This document shows, one piece after another, positions 53,051-61,903 of a stretch of DNA of 64,000 nucleotides. This DNA comes from Streptomyces griseiscabiei. GTDB taxonomy: Bacteria; Actinomycetota; Actinomycetes; Streptomycetales; Streptomycetaceae. The stretch is from NCBI RefSeq assembly GCF_020010925.1, contig NZ_JAGJBZ010000005.1:248001-312000 (forward strand). The letters are read 5' to 3'. Every line of letters starts with the position of its first letter. Position 1 is the first letter of the stretch. Under the pieces are notes generated by a model. The model was not told the DNA's origin. It made no database searches and saw nothing but the letters and a program-made list of their open reading frames with translations. A program made the translations under genes and the position numbers.

Positions 53051-54307
53051 TCAGCGGCCGAGCGCCCGGTACTGCGCCTCGCGGGTGCGGTGCCGGAAGG
53101 CCTGCGTTTCGCACTCCCGCTGTTGCGCCTTGAGCTGCGCCAGCTGCTCGCGGCACCTGGTCAGCTCCCGGGGGGCCTCACTCTTTGCCGCGGCGAGCTG
53201 CAGAGCTGCGGCGTCAGGGCGGTCGAGGTAGCGCAGGGCAAGGGCGCGCAGCACCGCGGAGGCGCGCCGTTCGGTCGCCCGGGACGCGGACATCCCGGCC
53301 CTGATGCCGCTGCTGGCCGAGGCTGGCAGGCGGGCGGGAGCCGAGGTGCTGATGCCGTCGGCGCGTTCGTGGTCCCACAGGCCGGTGATGCGGACGCCGT
53401 GGACGGTTGGCTCGTGCTCCTGCTCGCTCGGGTACGGGCTGGTGGAGCGCAGGTGGCCGTAGGTGACGCGCACGCCGGCGGGCAGAGGCAGTGGACGGAA
53501 CCGGTCGCGGCCGACGGTGAACCGGCCGTGCACATGGGCCCCCGTCGCCTCGTATACGACCGTCCCGGGGACCACCTCGTTCACGGCGACCTCGCGGATC
53601 GCCAGGACGCCCAGGGGCTGTCCCTTGGCGTCGACGATCGGCACCTTCACCGGCGACGGGTCGGCCGGGCGGACCGGACGAAGCCGCCTGCGCAGCACGC
53701 CGAGCACGGCGTTGAGACGATCACGCACCGCCTTGCGCTGCGCCTGGAGCTCGGTGATCTGGTCCTCGAGCGCCTGAGCCTCCTTGGCTTCATGGGCGGC
53801 GAGGGCCTCGGCCTCGGGACGCACGGCGGCCATGCCCAGGTCCGCACGGTGAGGGAGCGCGGCCCAGTGGCGTACCAGTGCGCGCACCACTGCTTCGGTG
53901 CGGCGCCGAACTCCGAAGCTCAGCTCGCGGTGGGTACGGTTGTCCCGCAGACAGGTCGCGTTCCGGCCGAGGAAGTATCCCGAGGGCGGACTGTCGGGGT
54001 CGATGTGCTCGGTCCAGCCGTGCAGGCGGACGTTGTAGACGACCGGCTCGTCGGGCCGGTGGGTCGAGTAGAACGACAGATCGTCCTCCCCGGGCTCGGA
54101 GTCGTCCCCGAACTGAACCCGTACCGTGCTCGGCAGAACGCTCCGGTCGTGAAGAACCTCGGGGATGACGACGAAGCTGCCGCGCACGTGCGGGCCGCGC
54201 ACCGTGTACCGGACGTGCCCGTGCTCCAGCGTGGTGACGCGCATCGCCAGGGTGCCCATGCCGGGCACATGGACGTCGTCCCGGCGGGTGATGGGGCGGG
54301 TGGTCAC
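53051..54307 (-). CDS. Two-copy repeat-domain protein with coiled coils
   Basis: 418 residues from GTG 54307. It contains two versions of the same unit: residues ~8-205 and ~215-410. Each has a beta-rich part with a signature loop (VRYTVRGPHVRGSFVV in the first, VVYEATGAHVHGRFTV in the second), a helix of the type RTEAVVRALVRHW / RASAVLRALALRY, then a coiled coil (ALEDQITELQAQRKAV / CREQLAQLKAQQREC). The neighbour at 54860 has one such unit. No known family was recognised; a structural or DNA-binding plasmid protein is possible. Confidence 0.7.
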   Translation of the reverse strand: MTTRPITRRDDVHVPGMGTLAMRVTTLEHGHVRYTVRGPHVRGSFVVIPEVLHDRSVLPSTVRVQFGDDSEPGEDDLSFYSTHRPDEPVVYNVRLHGWTEHIDPDSPPSGYFLGRNATCLRDNRTHRELSFGVRRRTEAVVRALVRHWAALPHRADLGMAAVRPEAEALAAHEAKEAQALEDQITELQAQRKAVRDRLNAVLGVLRRRLRPVRPADPSPVKVPIVDAKGQPLGVLAIREVAVNEVVPGTVVYEATGAHVHGRFTVGRDRFRPLPLPAGVRVTYGHLRSTSPYPSEQEHEPTVHGVRITGLWDHERADGISTSAPARLPASASSGIRAGMSASRATERRASAVLRALALRYLDRPDAAALQLAAAKSEAPRELTRCREQLAQLKAQQRECETQAFRHRTREAQYRALGR

Positions 54308-54362
54308 GGGTCACCTCCTGGCGGTGGAACGCGGATGGCTGGTGGGCGGGGTGCGTGGCGGG

Positions 54363-54818
54363 TTACGAGAGGTCGGGGTCGGAGCAGTGGACCGTCCGCG
54401 ACCGGCCCACGGCGTCGGTGACGGTCCACAGCGACTCCGTGATGCCCAGGTCGACCTGCCGCCCGCGGGCCTCGTCGGCCGCCTGCTGGGCGTCGTCGAC
54501 GTCGTCGATCGCGATGTGCCAGGCCGCGTGGAACGTGCGCGGTGCCGTGGAAGGCGCGGGCACGTCGGGGATGAACACGAGGGCGCCGAGGTCGATGGCG
54601 CTCTCCCACCCGGCCCGCCGCAGCGTCTTGGCGAACGCCGCGTTCTGCTCCTCCTCCAGGTCCCATGTGTCGGAGCTGAGCGGGTTGTACCGGACGACGA
54701 GGTGAGTCGCGCCGAGGTCGGGACGGAAGACGAGAAGTTCGCTCAGTTCGTGTCCGGCCGCGTCGAGCGCGGCACGGACGGCGGAGACGGCCGGGTCGGC
54801 CTGGGCGGTCGTGGGCAT
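54363..54818 (-). CDS. Hypothetical protein
   Basis: ATG 54818; 151 residues. Alternating helices and strands (LLVFRPDLGATHLVVRYNP, AWHIAIDDVDDAQQAADEA, LGITESLWTVTDAVG) suggest a compact alpha/beta protein. No catalytic motif. It lies between the one-copy and two-copy repeat-domain genes. Confidence 0.6.
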   Translation of the reverse strand: MPTTAQADPAVSAVRAALDAAGHELSELLVFRPDLGATHLVVRYNPLSSDTWDLEEEQNAAFAKTLRRAGWESAIDLGALVFIPDVPAPSTAPRTFHAAWHIAIDDVDDAQQAADEARGRQVDLGITESLWTVTDAVGRSRTVHCSDPDLS

Positions 54819-54859
54819 GGAGAGTCCGTTCTCTGGAGGCGTCGGCTGACGGGGTGGGG

Positions 54860-55459
54860 CTACGCGGCGAGCAGGGCGTGCAGTTCGGTCACACGGCGCT
54901 CGGCGTCGGCCACGGCGGTGACAGCACGCAGCGCAGTCTCGCGACGCGCGCTGAGCTGGGCGGTGTAGGTCTTCAGGAAGAGCTGCGCGGCCTGCCGGCG
55001 GGCAGCGGAGGCCAGTTCGTCGAGGTCCTCGCGCTCGCGCCAGGTCTTGAGGACGGCGTCGAGGACGGCCCTTGCGTGCCGGTGGGTGCGAGGCGGAAGC
55101 CACTCGGGGCGTCCGGTCTTGCCCCGGCGAACGGGCCGGTAGTCCGAATCGCTCTCGGCGATGCGGACCGGTCCGGTGAGCACGATGTTGTTCACTGACA
55201 GCGGCCGTGATTCGTGAAGCGCGAAGGCGGGGGCGAACTTGTCCGGGTTGATGATGAGTTCGCCGGTTCCCGGGTTGGGCATCGTGGGGTCGTCCGCTGC
55301 GGCGGCGGGGGAGAGCATCACGCAGCCGCGCACGTGCGGGGCGTGGAGCCGGTAGAGGACGTTTCCGGAATGGACGTCGGCGCGTGCGGCGATGGTGAGC
55401 TGACCGTAGGTCCCGAGATCGTGGGTGGTGTGCTCCTCGCGGACTCGTGGATCAGGCAC
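54860..55459 (-). CDS. One-copy repeat-domain protein
   Basis: 199 residues from GTG 55459, after AAGGAG. It carries the same unit as the gene at 53051: LGTYGQLTIAARAD, the signature NVLYRLHAPHVRGCVML, helix RHARAVLDAVLKTWRERED and a C-terminal coiled coil (QLSARRETALRAVTAVADAE). It follows a promoter and two leader hairpins. The function is unknown. Confidence 0.7.
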   Translation of the reverse strand: MPDPRVREEHTTHDLGTYGQLTIAARADVHSGNVLYRLHAPHVRGCVMLSPAAAADDPTMPNPGTGELIINPDKFAPAFALHESRPLSVNNIVLTGPVRIAESDSDYRPVRRGKTGRPEWLPPRTHRHARAVLDAVLKTWREREDLDELASAARRQAAQLFLKTYTAQLSARRETALRAVTAVADAERRVTELHALLAA

Positions 55460-55484
55460 GTGGGCTCCTTCCAGCGCTCGGGTG

Positions 55485-55559
55485 CCGACTGGCCGGCCCG
55501 GGGGGTTGGGCGGGCCAGTCGGAGGAGCCGTCCGGCGGGCTTAGGGGGGCGCCGGACGG
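55485..55559 (-). promoter_or_regulatory. Two tandem hairpins in the leader of gene 55459
   Basis: Perfect stems CCGTCCGGCG / CGCCGGACGG (55528-55559) and CCGACTGGCC / GGCCAGTCGG (55485-55522) lie between the promoter at 55623-55652 and the start codon. They may act as attenuators, or simply as terminators of the upstream gene with a separate promoter missed. Confidence 0.5.
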
Positions 55560-55622
55560 CGGGTCGATGTGTCGCCCTGCTGGGGGCGTACGTAGCGCAC
55601 CCCCAGCCGGGTTGACGCTTAT

Positions 55623-55652
55623 ATCTTAACTCGCCAACACGATGTCAGGCAA
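55623..55652 (-). promoter_or_regulatory. Promoter on the minus strand
   Basis: On the minus strand TTGCCT, 18 bp, TAAGAT, in an AT-rich island, about 160 bp upstream of the gene at 55459. Confidence 0.5.
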
Positions 55653-55710
55653 CTTAAAAGGGTCAACGGGTGTTCAGCCTTCTGCGTACGGACCGGGCGC
55701 GGACAGCCGG

Positions 55711-56490
55711 TCATGGTCGCGCGGCCGGCGCGGCGGGATAGGCGAAGACCTGGCCCTGGACCAGGACCGTGCGCGGGACGGGAGTGACCGGCTGGGGCGG
55801 TGCCGCCTCCTGCGGGACCGGGACCCCCTCCAGCTCCGGGGCCGTGCTGGGGTTGAGCAGCCCAAGGATGCGCAGCCCCAACTCGGCGGGCACGCCCGTG
55901 ATCTGAAGATCCATGCTGGTCGCGTCGTGGCTGAGTTTGACCTCGCCGGCGGCGAGGGCGGGCTGAGTCTCGATGCCTTCTTCGCCGCCCGACCAGTACG
56001 ACTTGGACCGGCCCGCAGACCCCCGGTGCGGCATGGCGCTGTGCCCGAGGCTCGGCAGCACCTGCTCCAGGCGGCGGTTCATCGCGATCCGGGCCTGCTC
56101 GTGCTGTGCGGCCTCGGCGGCGGCCTTCAGGGCAGCGTCGATCGTCGCGAGGTACTCAGGCAGCAGGCGGCGCCTGATCTCGCTGAAGATCCGTGCCGGT
56201 GGCTGCTCCATGCCGACCGTGATCGGATCGGCACGCGGACCGGAGTGCCCCGAAGGGTAGGCGCCCTCCACTGTCAGGCGCCGGCCCGCCTCGCCCTTGA
56301 GGTGCTTGTTCTGGTGACGGAGCCCGACGCCGAGTCCTGAAGGGTGCAGGAGGGTGGCCGAGCAGACGTGGGACCTCTCCGAGGTGCGGTGGGTCCAGCC
56401 GCCGCCCGCGACGCCGTACCCGTTGAAGAGGTCGGCGAGAGCACGCCCGAGGGCGTTGGAGCGGGCGTGGACAGATTCCGGGACCGTGAT
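55711..56490 (-). CDS. Hypothetical protein with a probable ATC start
   Basis: The first ordinary start is GTG 56271 (186 residues), but the frame stays open and strongly coding-like for 73 more codons upstream (for example TVPESVHARSNALGRALADL, FNGYGVAGGGWTHRTSERS). It begins at ATC 56490, placed 5 nt after a perfect GAGGAGG. This gives about 259 residues. Either a rare ATC start or a single-base change from ATG explains it. The protein ends in a Pro-rich segment; helices near IRRRLLPEYLATIDAALKAA. No family recognised. Confidence 0.6.
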   Translation of the reverse strand: MTVPESVHARSNALGRALADLFNGYGVAGGGWTHRTSERSHVCSATLLHPSGLGVGLRHQNKHLKGEAGRRLTVEGAYPSGHSGPRADPITVGMEQPPARIFSEIRRRLLPEYLATIDAALKAAAEAAQHEQARIAMNRRLEQVLPSLGHSAMPHRGSAGRSKSYWSGGEEGIETQPALAAGEVKLSHDATSMDLQITGVPAELGLRILGLLNPSTAPELEGVPVPQEAAPPQPVTPVPRTVLVQGQVFAYPAAPAARP

Positions 56491-56538
56491 GGATTCCTCC
56501 TCGTGATGATGTGGCGGGCGCGGTGCCCGGACGCAGGC

Positions 56539-57099
56539 TTATGGCCTGGGCGTCTCGGGTGTCGTCTGGGCCGGGATGTGCGGAGCGAGCGCGACCGCGA
56601 TGTGCAGAGCCTCGACGGCCTTGAATGCGCTCTCGTCGTCCAACTTGAGTGCGACGTCGCCGCGGCCGAACGGCGAGCGCTTCGCGGTCCCGCGGTCTTC
56701 AGCGTCGAGGGTGAGGATCGCGACCTCCTCGTCGCGGGGCAGAGTGGCGAGAGCGGGCCAGGGGTCCTGCTCGCAGTCGCAGACGTCGTCGTGGAAGCAC
56801 TCGTCCTGAAGGTGCGCGCGGATCCGCTCGTAGGCCGCCGGGCTGACGTGGATGTCCAAAGCGGCGCGGTCGCCCAGGGACTCCGGGACGATCCGGGCCG
56901 TGCCGATGCCCGAGGCCATCACGGTGTGCAGGGCGCCGGGGATTCCGTTGTACTGACGCAGGTGCCCCCCGGCGGCATCGGCCATGGCGGCGAGTGCGAC
57001 GGTCCGGGCCGCGTCGATTGCGTGGCGGACCCCGTCGAACACGGCCCGAAGGGCCTTGGCCGAGCTGTCGGGGAGGGTGTGAGAGTCGGGGCAGCTCAC
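56539..57099 (-). CDS. Hypothetical protein
   Basis: 186 residues, GTG 57099 overlapping the stop of the upstream gene. Helical N-terminus (AKALRAVFDGVRHAIDAART), a CxxxxxxxC-D-C cluster (ECFHDDVCDCEQD) that may bind a metal, and an acidic central part (VAILTLDAEDRG). No family recognised. Confidence 0.65.
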   Translation of the reverse strand: MSCPDSHTLPDSSAKALRAVFDGVRHAIDAARTVALAAMADAAGGHLRQYNGIPGALHTVMASGIGTARIVPESLGDRAALDIHVSPAAYERIRAHLQDECFHDDVCDCEQDPWPALATLPRDEEVAILTLDAEDRGTAKRSPFGRGDVALKLDDESAFKAVEALHIAVALAPHIPAQTTPETPRP

Positions 57100-57629
57100 G
57101 TCGTGCCCTTTCGCGAACGGGCGGGGCGCCAGCGGGTCTCCGCCAGCACCTGGCGGTCCTGGCGGAAGCGCTGGACCAGGGGGAAATGAGGACCGTCCTG
57201 CAGCAGCATCGGCAGCTCGGCGCCCGCCGGCTCGCCGTCAGCGATCCGGCGGGCGTAGGCGATGGCTTCCTCGAAGGCCTTCAGATACGAGTGCAGTTCC
57301 TCGGATGCCCGGCGTCGCTGCCGCCGCTCCCGGCGGGTCCATGCCTCCTCGGTGCGCTGCTCGTTGCGCTGGTGGACGCGCTTGAGCAGGAAGTGCCCTC
57401 CAATCAGAGACGCAAGGACCCGGCTTCCGGCGACGGCATCGCCGGTGTCGGAGGCGCTCATCGGCAGGACGTCCGCAGCCGCGTTGTCGACGGCGAAGGC
57501 GATCGCCTTCCAGGCGTCGTCCTGCAGAAGGCCCTCGTTGGCCCGGCCGGCCCGGCCGCGAAGAGCGGGGAGCCTGAGTCGCAGGGTGAATCGGAGCCGG
57601 GGCAGGAGGGTTATGGCGGTCGAGCTCAT
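57096..57629 (-). CDS. Hypothetical basic helical protein
   Basis: 177 residues from ATG 57629. The N-terminus is strongly basic (LLPRLRFTLRLRLPALRGRA), followed by a helical region with an Arg-rich stretch (TRRERRQRRRASEELHSYL). First gene of the minus-strand block, driven by the promoter at 57772-57801. No family recognised. Confidence 0.65.
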   Translation of the reverse strand: MSSTAITLLPRLRFTLRLRLPALRGRAGRANEGLLQDDAWKAIAFAVDNAAADVLPMSASDTGDAVAGSRVLASLIGGHFLLKRVHQRNEQRTEEAWTRRERRQRRRASEELHSYLKAFEEAIAYARRIADGEPAGAELPMLLQDGPHFPLVQRFRQDRQVLAETRWRPARSRKGTT

Positions 57630-57771
57630 GGTCGAAGTCCCCTTCGCGGTGGGAGTGCCGTTGCTGCGCCAAGGGCAAGCGCCGTACGGAACCGGACAAG
57701 TTGGCCCCGGGGGCAGGCGGCTGGGAGTGGGTGCGTGGAGCGGGTCACCGAGACGATCAGGTGACGCTAAA

Positions 57772-57801
57772 AAATTAATGCATATCTCAAATGTGAGTCA
57801 A
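57772..57801 (-). promoter_or_regulatory. Promoter of the minus-strand block
   Basis: On the minus strand TTGACT, 18 bp, TAATTT, about 145 bp upstream of the gene at 57629, in an AT-rich patch. Confidence 0.6.
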
Positions 57802-57913
57802 GTTAATCGGGTCATTTTCGAGGGGTCGCGTCGCGCGGCAGGGGTTGTCAGTGGGGCCTGGCAGCATGGAGGGGCAGCAGCCGCACAGGCAGAACGAACA
57901 TGGAGAGCCCCAT

Positions 57914-58195
57914 ATGAACCGCAGTGAGCTGGTGGCCGCTCTGTCCGAGCGCGCCGAGGTGACCCGCAAGGACGCCGACGCCGTTCTGGCCGCGCTCGCC
58001 GAGACCGTCGGCGAGGTCGTCGCCAAGGGCGACGAGAAGGTCGCCATCCCCGGCTTCCTGACCTTCGAGCGCACCCACCGCGCCGCCCGCGAAGGCCGTA
58101 ATCCCGCATCGGGTCAGCCGATGACGATCCCCGCCGGCTACAGCGTGAAGGTCTCCGCGGGCTCGAAGCTCAAGGACGCTGCCAAGGGGCGGTAA
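57914..58195 (+). CDS. HU-family DNA-binding protein
   Basis: 93 residues from ATG 57914. Classic HU/IHF fold: MNRSELVAALSERAEVTRKD, then VAIPGFLTFERTHRAAREGR and the DNA-bending arm GRNPASGQPMTIPAGYSVKV. No Lys-rich HupS-type tail. A nucleoid protein carried by the plasmid may package plasmid DNA, or help replication and telomere complexes. It is followed by two terminators. Confidence 0.95.
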   Translation: MNRSELVAALSERAEVTRKDADAVLAALAETVGEVVAKGDEKVAIPGFLTFERTHRAAREGRNPASGQPMTIPAGYSVKVSAGSKLKDAAKGR

Positions 58196-58209
58196 CCCCT
58201 ATTTCAGCT

Positions 58210-58239
58210 GATCGGCAGGGGTGCGCGACCCCGCCGATC
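58210..58239 (+). terminator. First terminator after HU gene
   Basis: GATCGGC-A-GGGGT / ACCCC-GCCGATC stem with one bulge and a GCGCG loop. Confidence 0.75.
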
Positions 58240-58251
58240 TGCCCTTGAGCT

Positions 58252-58293
58252 GCCGATGGGGCGGCCCGGACGACACCGGGCCGCCCCATCGGC
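58252..58293 (+). terminator. Second terminator after HU gene
   Basis: A perfect 18-bp stem GCCGATGGGGCGGCCCGG / CCGGGCCGCCCCATCGGC with a 6-nt loop. Confidence 0.85.
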
Positions 58294-58369
58294 GTTATGA
58301 CCGACCGCCGGACGAAGGGATATGGGAAAACACAGGGATACATGAGAAAACCCTGGTATATTGTGCGGC

Positions 58370-59143
58370 ATGAATGAGGCGCTGGATGCGATCGAGAGGC
58401 AGATGTCCCGGCTCCGGACCGAGATGCGGACCGCGGCCGAGTCCTCGGATTCCGGTCGCCTCTCTGAGCTCCACGCGCAGCTGCGGAGTGCGCAAGACGC
58501 CTGGTCCGCGCTGCTGGGCACATCCGTCGGCCCCTCGGCCGCCGCTGCAACACGCCCCCTGAAGTCCGTTCGGGAGCAGGTGCTGCAGACCCTGACCCTG
58601 ATCGGGGCGCCGGCGAGTCAGAAGACCATTCGGACCGTGCATGACGCCTTCTTCGGGGGCGCGCTCCTGAGTTCCTCCCGCATGGCAAGTCTCCGGCGGG
58701 ACGAGGAGCGCAGCTTCCGGAACAGCAAGACCACGCGGACGTACGTATGCCCGGCACTGCTCACCGAGACCTTCCGTTCCGCCCGCTCCTTGCTCGTCTC
58801 CTCCGAGTGGCCGCTGCACCAGCGCCTCATTGCCTCCGGGTCGGGCCAGGTCAACTACCTGACCATGGCGGTGAATCTGGCCGACGCGGCCGCGGGAGCT
58901 GGTGACGAGGCCGGCGAAGATGGCGACGCGATCAACGCGCTGCTGGCCAGCATCGCGCTCGACATCCCTGGCGTGGCCGGGGGCACGTCGGTCAGCCCGG
59001 CACGGATACGAGCTGCGGCCCAGCGAGAGCTTGACCGCCTGCTCCCCGCAGACCAGGAAGCCCGATCCCAGGCGGCGAAAGCCGGCGCGCAACTCGACCC
59101 CACCGAGCAGATGTTCGGCATCGCAGTACCCCAGAACACCTGA
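58370..59143 (+). CDS. Hypothetical protein upstream of tap
   Basis: 257 residues from ATG 58370. N-terminal helices with a coiled-coil pattern (AIERQMSRLRTEMRTAAESS), then a winged-helix-like part (LKSVREQVLQTLTLIGAPAS, SRMASLRRDEERSFRN). The rest is helical with acidic Gly-rich sequence. The upstream 75 bp contain a TATATT -10-like box and GGGATA repeats, so it may have its own promoter. No family recognised. It precedes tap by 37 bp and may be part of the telomere operon. Confidence 0.65.
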   Translation: MNEALDAIERQMSRLRTEMRTAAESSDSGRLSELHAQLRSAQDAWSALLGTSVGPSAAAATRPLKSVREQVLQTLTLIGAPASQKTIRTVHDAFFGGALLSSSRMASLRRDEERSFRNSKTTRTYVCPALLTETFRSARSLLVSSEWPLHQRLIASGSGQVNYLTMAVNLADAAAGAGDEAGEDGDAINALLASIALDIPGVAGGTSVSPARIRAAAQRELDRLLPADQEARSQAAKAGAQLDPTEQMFGIAVPQNT

Positions 59144-59180
59144 CGACCTCTGCAAGATGACCCGAAGGGCAGGACAGACG

Positions 59181-61325
59181 ATGACCCAGGTGCGCCTCGC
59201 CGGGTGTGTGGGCTGCATCGGCAGCGACCGCCCTGGCTACGTCGTCGTATGGAACCTCGACGGCGGCCAGATGCTCTGGGAGTGGAAGCGCTGCCCCGAG
59301 AAGTGCACCGCCGAGTCCCGCGCCGCGACGATCGAACGCCTCAGCCGGCGTCGCGCCGAGCAGGAAGCCGAAGAGGAAGCCCGTCGGGCCCAGGCCCAGG
59401 CTGTCCCCGAACCTGCCCCGCAGCCGGAGCCCGCCTCCGAGCAGGCGCGCCCTCAGCCCGTGCGCCACCCCGCCAGCCCTCGTCCGGCGCCCGCATTCCG
59501 CGGCCGCACAGCCGCAGGAGCCGCGCGTTCCGGCGGCCGGAGCGCCCCGGCTCGCAGCGGACGCAGCACCGCTCCGGCCGCGAATCCGCCGCGCCGCTGG
59601 CCGGCCGTCGCACTCGACCACGGCACCGAGGGCTGGGAGCTGGACGTCGCCCAGGTCCCGCGGCCCGCCGGTACGAAGCTCACCGACTGGTTCGCCTGGC
59701 TCGGCACTGGCCTGCCACTGCGCATCGACCGCGTACACGACGCGGGCCGGACCGGCGACGGCCTGGTGTGCCTGTCGGCCGCAGCCCTCAAGACCCTCGG
59801 CCTGCCGGCGTCGCTCCCGACCACCGAGAAGGCGCTGGCTGCGCTCACGAAGAAGCTCACCACGGCGGCCGCGAGCGTCGGCATGGAGCTCTCCCAGGAG
59901 ATCGGCCCCATCTTTCACGCGTTCCGCCGGGCGGGCGCCCCGGGCGGGCCGAAGTCGTCGCTGCGCGTGGTGATCACGCCGTGGATCGGCCAGGGCAGCG
60001 AGAAGCAGCAGGTGACGAGCGCGCTGATCGCCCAGCTCGCCACCGCGCCCAACGGCGACCTCGACGCGCTGACCCTTGCCCGCCGCATCCGCACCTACGT
60101 CGCCGATCTCGGGATCGCCCCCGGCGTCACCCCGGCCACCACCAGCAAGCTGCTCCTCGACGCCGTCCGCCCCCGCTCCGAAGCATTCCAGGACGAGCAG
60201 GGCGAGTGGCGCTCCCGGCTTCGCGACGGGGCACTGCCCGGTGGAGACACCGCCGTGCCTCCGGCCGCCGGCGCCCGCCACCCGCTGACCCGCGAGCTCC
60301 AGGAGCGCGGCGAAGCCCTCTGCGAGGAAGAGGACTTCAAATGGTGGGCCAGGCCGCTCACCGAAGCAGAAGCGGCCATGCCGTACGCCGTCGCGTGCGA
60401 CGTCTGCGCCTCGTACCTGTCGGTCACGATGTCGCTGCGGCTCCCCGTCGGCCCGCTGGAACACCACGCCGAACCGGTCTGGGACACCAAGTCGGCGCCC
60501 GCCGGCCTGTGGTGGTGCGACTTCACCGACATCGAGGTCGACCCCCTGCTGCCGCACCCGGCGACGTTCCACGGCGAGGCCCCCACCGGGCCCGGCTGGT
60601 ACGCCACGCCGACGGTCGCCTACATGGTCACCGAGTACAGCTTCGACCCCACCACCATTTCCGAGGCGTACCTGTCCACGCTGACCGTGCCGTTCCTCAA
60701 GGAGTGGACCGTCCGCCTGCGCGAGGCATACAAGCGTGTCTACGCCGTGCTCGGCCTCAAGGACGGACAGGAGCCGGAGGAGTTCCTCGCCGCGTACGCG
60801 GCGCACAAGGACATCGACGCCCAGGACGTCGAGCGCGCCGACGCCCTGGTCCTGGCCGGGCTCTACAAGGCGATCTACAAGGGCGGCATCGGGAAGTGGA
60901 CCGACGGAGCCCAGCACCTCGACGAGGAGGTGTGGCTGCAGGAGATCGTGGCCAACTGGTCCTACCGGCCGGAAGTGCGCTTCCAGATCATCGCCGCCGC
61001 CCGCATCGGCAGCCACCGGCGTATGCGCAAGACGTACAAGAAGACCGGCCGGGCCCCCTTCGCGATCAACGTCGATTCCTACCTGTACGCCACCGAGGAG
61101 CCGTCACCGCTGGAACTGCTCACCCCGCCGGAGAACGGCAAGCCCGTGCTCGGCGTACTGCGACTCGGCATCGGGCCCGGCCAGTTCAAGCACGAGGCGA
61201 GCATCCCCATGGAGGCCATCCTGGAGATCATGAGCAGCGGCGACCACCCGTCCCGCCTCACCCACGACTACGACACTGACGGCGTCGCCCTCACCGGCGG
61301 CGAGCAGGAGACGGCGAGCGCATGA
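59181..61325 (+). CDS. tap: Telomere-associated protein Tap-like
   Basis: 714 residues from ATG 59181 (59157 is an alternative). The C-terminal ~350 residues follow Streptomyces Tap in order: KWWARPLTEAEAAMPYAVAC, GPGWYATPTVAYMV, WTVRLREAYKRVYAVLGL, LVLAGLYKAIYKGGIGKW, then SYRPEVRFQIIAAARIGSHR and SPLELLTPPENGKPVLG. Tap binds telomeric 3' overhangs and recruits the terminal protein Tpg for end-patching. The N-terminus differs from canonical Tap: instead of an HTH it has a Cys cluster (CVGCIG, CPEKC) and a long Ala/Pro/Arg linker. It overlaps tpg by 4 bp, the classical tap-tpg order. Confidence 0.87.
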   Translation: MTQVRLAGCVGCIGSDRPGYVVVWNLDGGQMLWEWKRCPEKCTAESRAATIERLSRRRAEQEAEEEARRAQAQAVPEPAPQPEPASEQARPQPVRHPASPRPAPAFRGRTAAGAARSGGRSAPARSGRSTAPAANPPRRWPAVALDHGTEGWELDVAQVPRPAGTKLTDWFAWLGTGLPLRIDRVHDAGRTGDGLVCLSAAALKTLGLPASLPTTEKALAALTKKLTTAAASVGMELSQEIGPIFHAFRRAGAPGGPKSSLRVVITPWIGQGSEKQQVTSALIAQLATAPNGDLDALTLARRIRTYVADLGIAPGVTPATTSKLLLDAVRPRSEAFQDEQGEWRSRLRDGALPGGDTAVPPAAGARHPLTRELQERGEALCEEEDFKWWARPLTEAEAAMPYAVACDVCASYLSVTMSLRLPVGPLEHHAEPVWDTKSAPAGLWWCDFTDIEVDPLLPHPATFHGEAPTGPGWYATPTVAYMVTEYSFDPTTISEAYLSTLTVPFLKEWTVRLREAYKRVYAVLGLKDGQEPEEFLAAYAAHKDIDAQDVERADALVLAGLYKAIYKGGIGKWTDGAQHLDEEVWLQEIVANWSYRPEVRFQIIAAARIGSHRRMRKTYKKTGRAPFAINVDSYLYATEEPSPLELLTPPENGKPVLGVLRLGIGPGQFKHEASIPMEAILEIMSSGDHPSRLTHDYDTDGVALTGGEQETASA

Positions 61326-61903
61326 GCGGTCAGGACAGCACGCCCACCCCCGGAGCCAACGCCCGGCTCAAGGAGACCCTCTTCCCCTCCCGTAAGGCCC
61401 CGGCGCGTACCACGACGCAGTCCGAGCACGTCCGCGACCGCAAGTACGGCGGCAACACGGCCGCCATGGCAGCCGCCTACAACGTCACCCCGCGCACCGT
61501 TGGCCGGTGGATCGACGGCACCCGCACCCCGCGCGGCGCGAACGCCACCCAGCTGCGGCAGGAGGCCACCGAGGTGGCTACCACCTCACGGGGCCGAGAA
61601 CGCCGCGCCCGCGAGATGGAAAAGCGAGACCAGCAGGGACTCCCATCCGGCTACGGCGCGACCGTCAACCGCGCCAACAGCTTCGACATCCAGGGCTCCA
61701 GCGCGCTCCGCAGCCGCAACATCCCCATCCCCCTGACCAGCGCCCAGGTCGCCAAGCTCGCCCGCACCATGGACGAAGCCGAAATCGAGGCGGTCATCGC
61801 GCAGGGGATCGCTGAATACATGAACGGCGGCCGCGTCTCCGGAGGCTTCAGCCCCAGCGACTTCACCTTCAACCTCGACGACGTCACCTTCAAGGGCATG
61901 TGA
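61322..61903 (+). CDS. tpg: Telomere terminal protein Tpg-like
   Basis: 193 residues, similar in length to Tpg (184-185). Contains an HTH near residues 40-70 (MAAAYNVTPRTVGRWIDGTR), an RGRERRAREMEKRDQQ basic stretch and a C-terminal QGIAEYMNGGRVSGG segment that parallels the Tpg end. Tpg is attached to the 5' telomere ends and primes end synthesis. Similarity to canonical Tpg is low; the identification relies on context as well as motif order. Confidence 0.78.
   Translation: MSGQDSTPTPGANARLKETLFPSRKAPARTTTQSEHVRDRKYGGNTAAMAAAYNVTPRTVGRWIDGTRTPRGANATQLRQEATEVATTSRGRERRAREMEKRDQQGLPSGYGATVNRANSFDIQGSSALRSRNIPIPLTSAQVAKLARTMDEAEIEAVIAQGIAEYMNGGRVSGGFSPSDFTFNLDDVTFKGM

Noticed and set aside
58992..61016. 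Minus-strand open frame opposite tap
   Set aside because: Low-complexity Gly/Val/Arg translation caused by the third-position GC of tap; not a gene.
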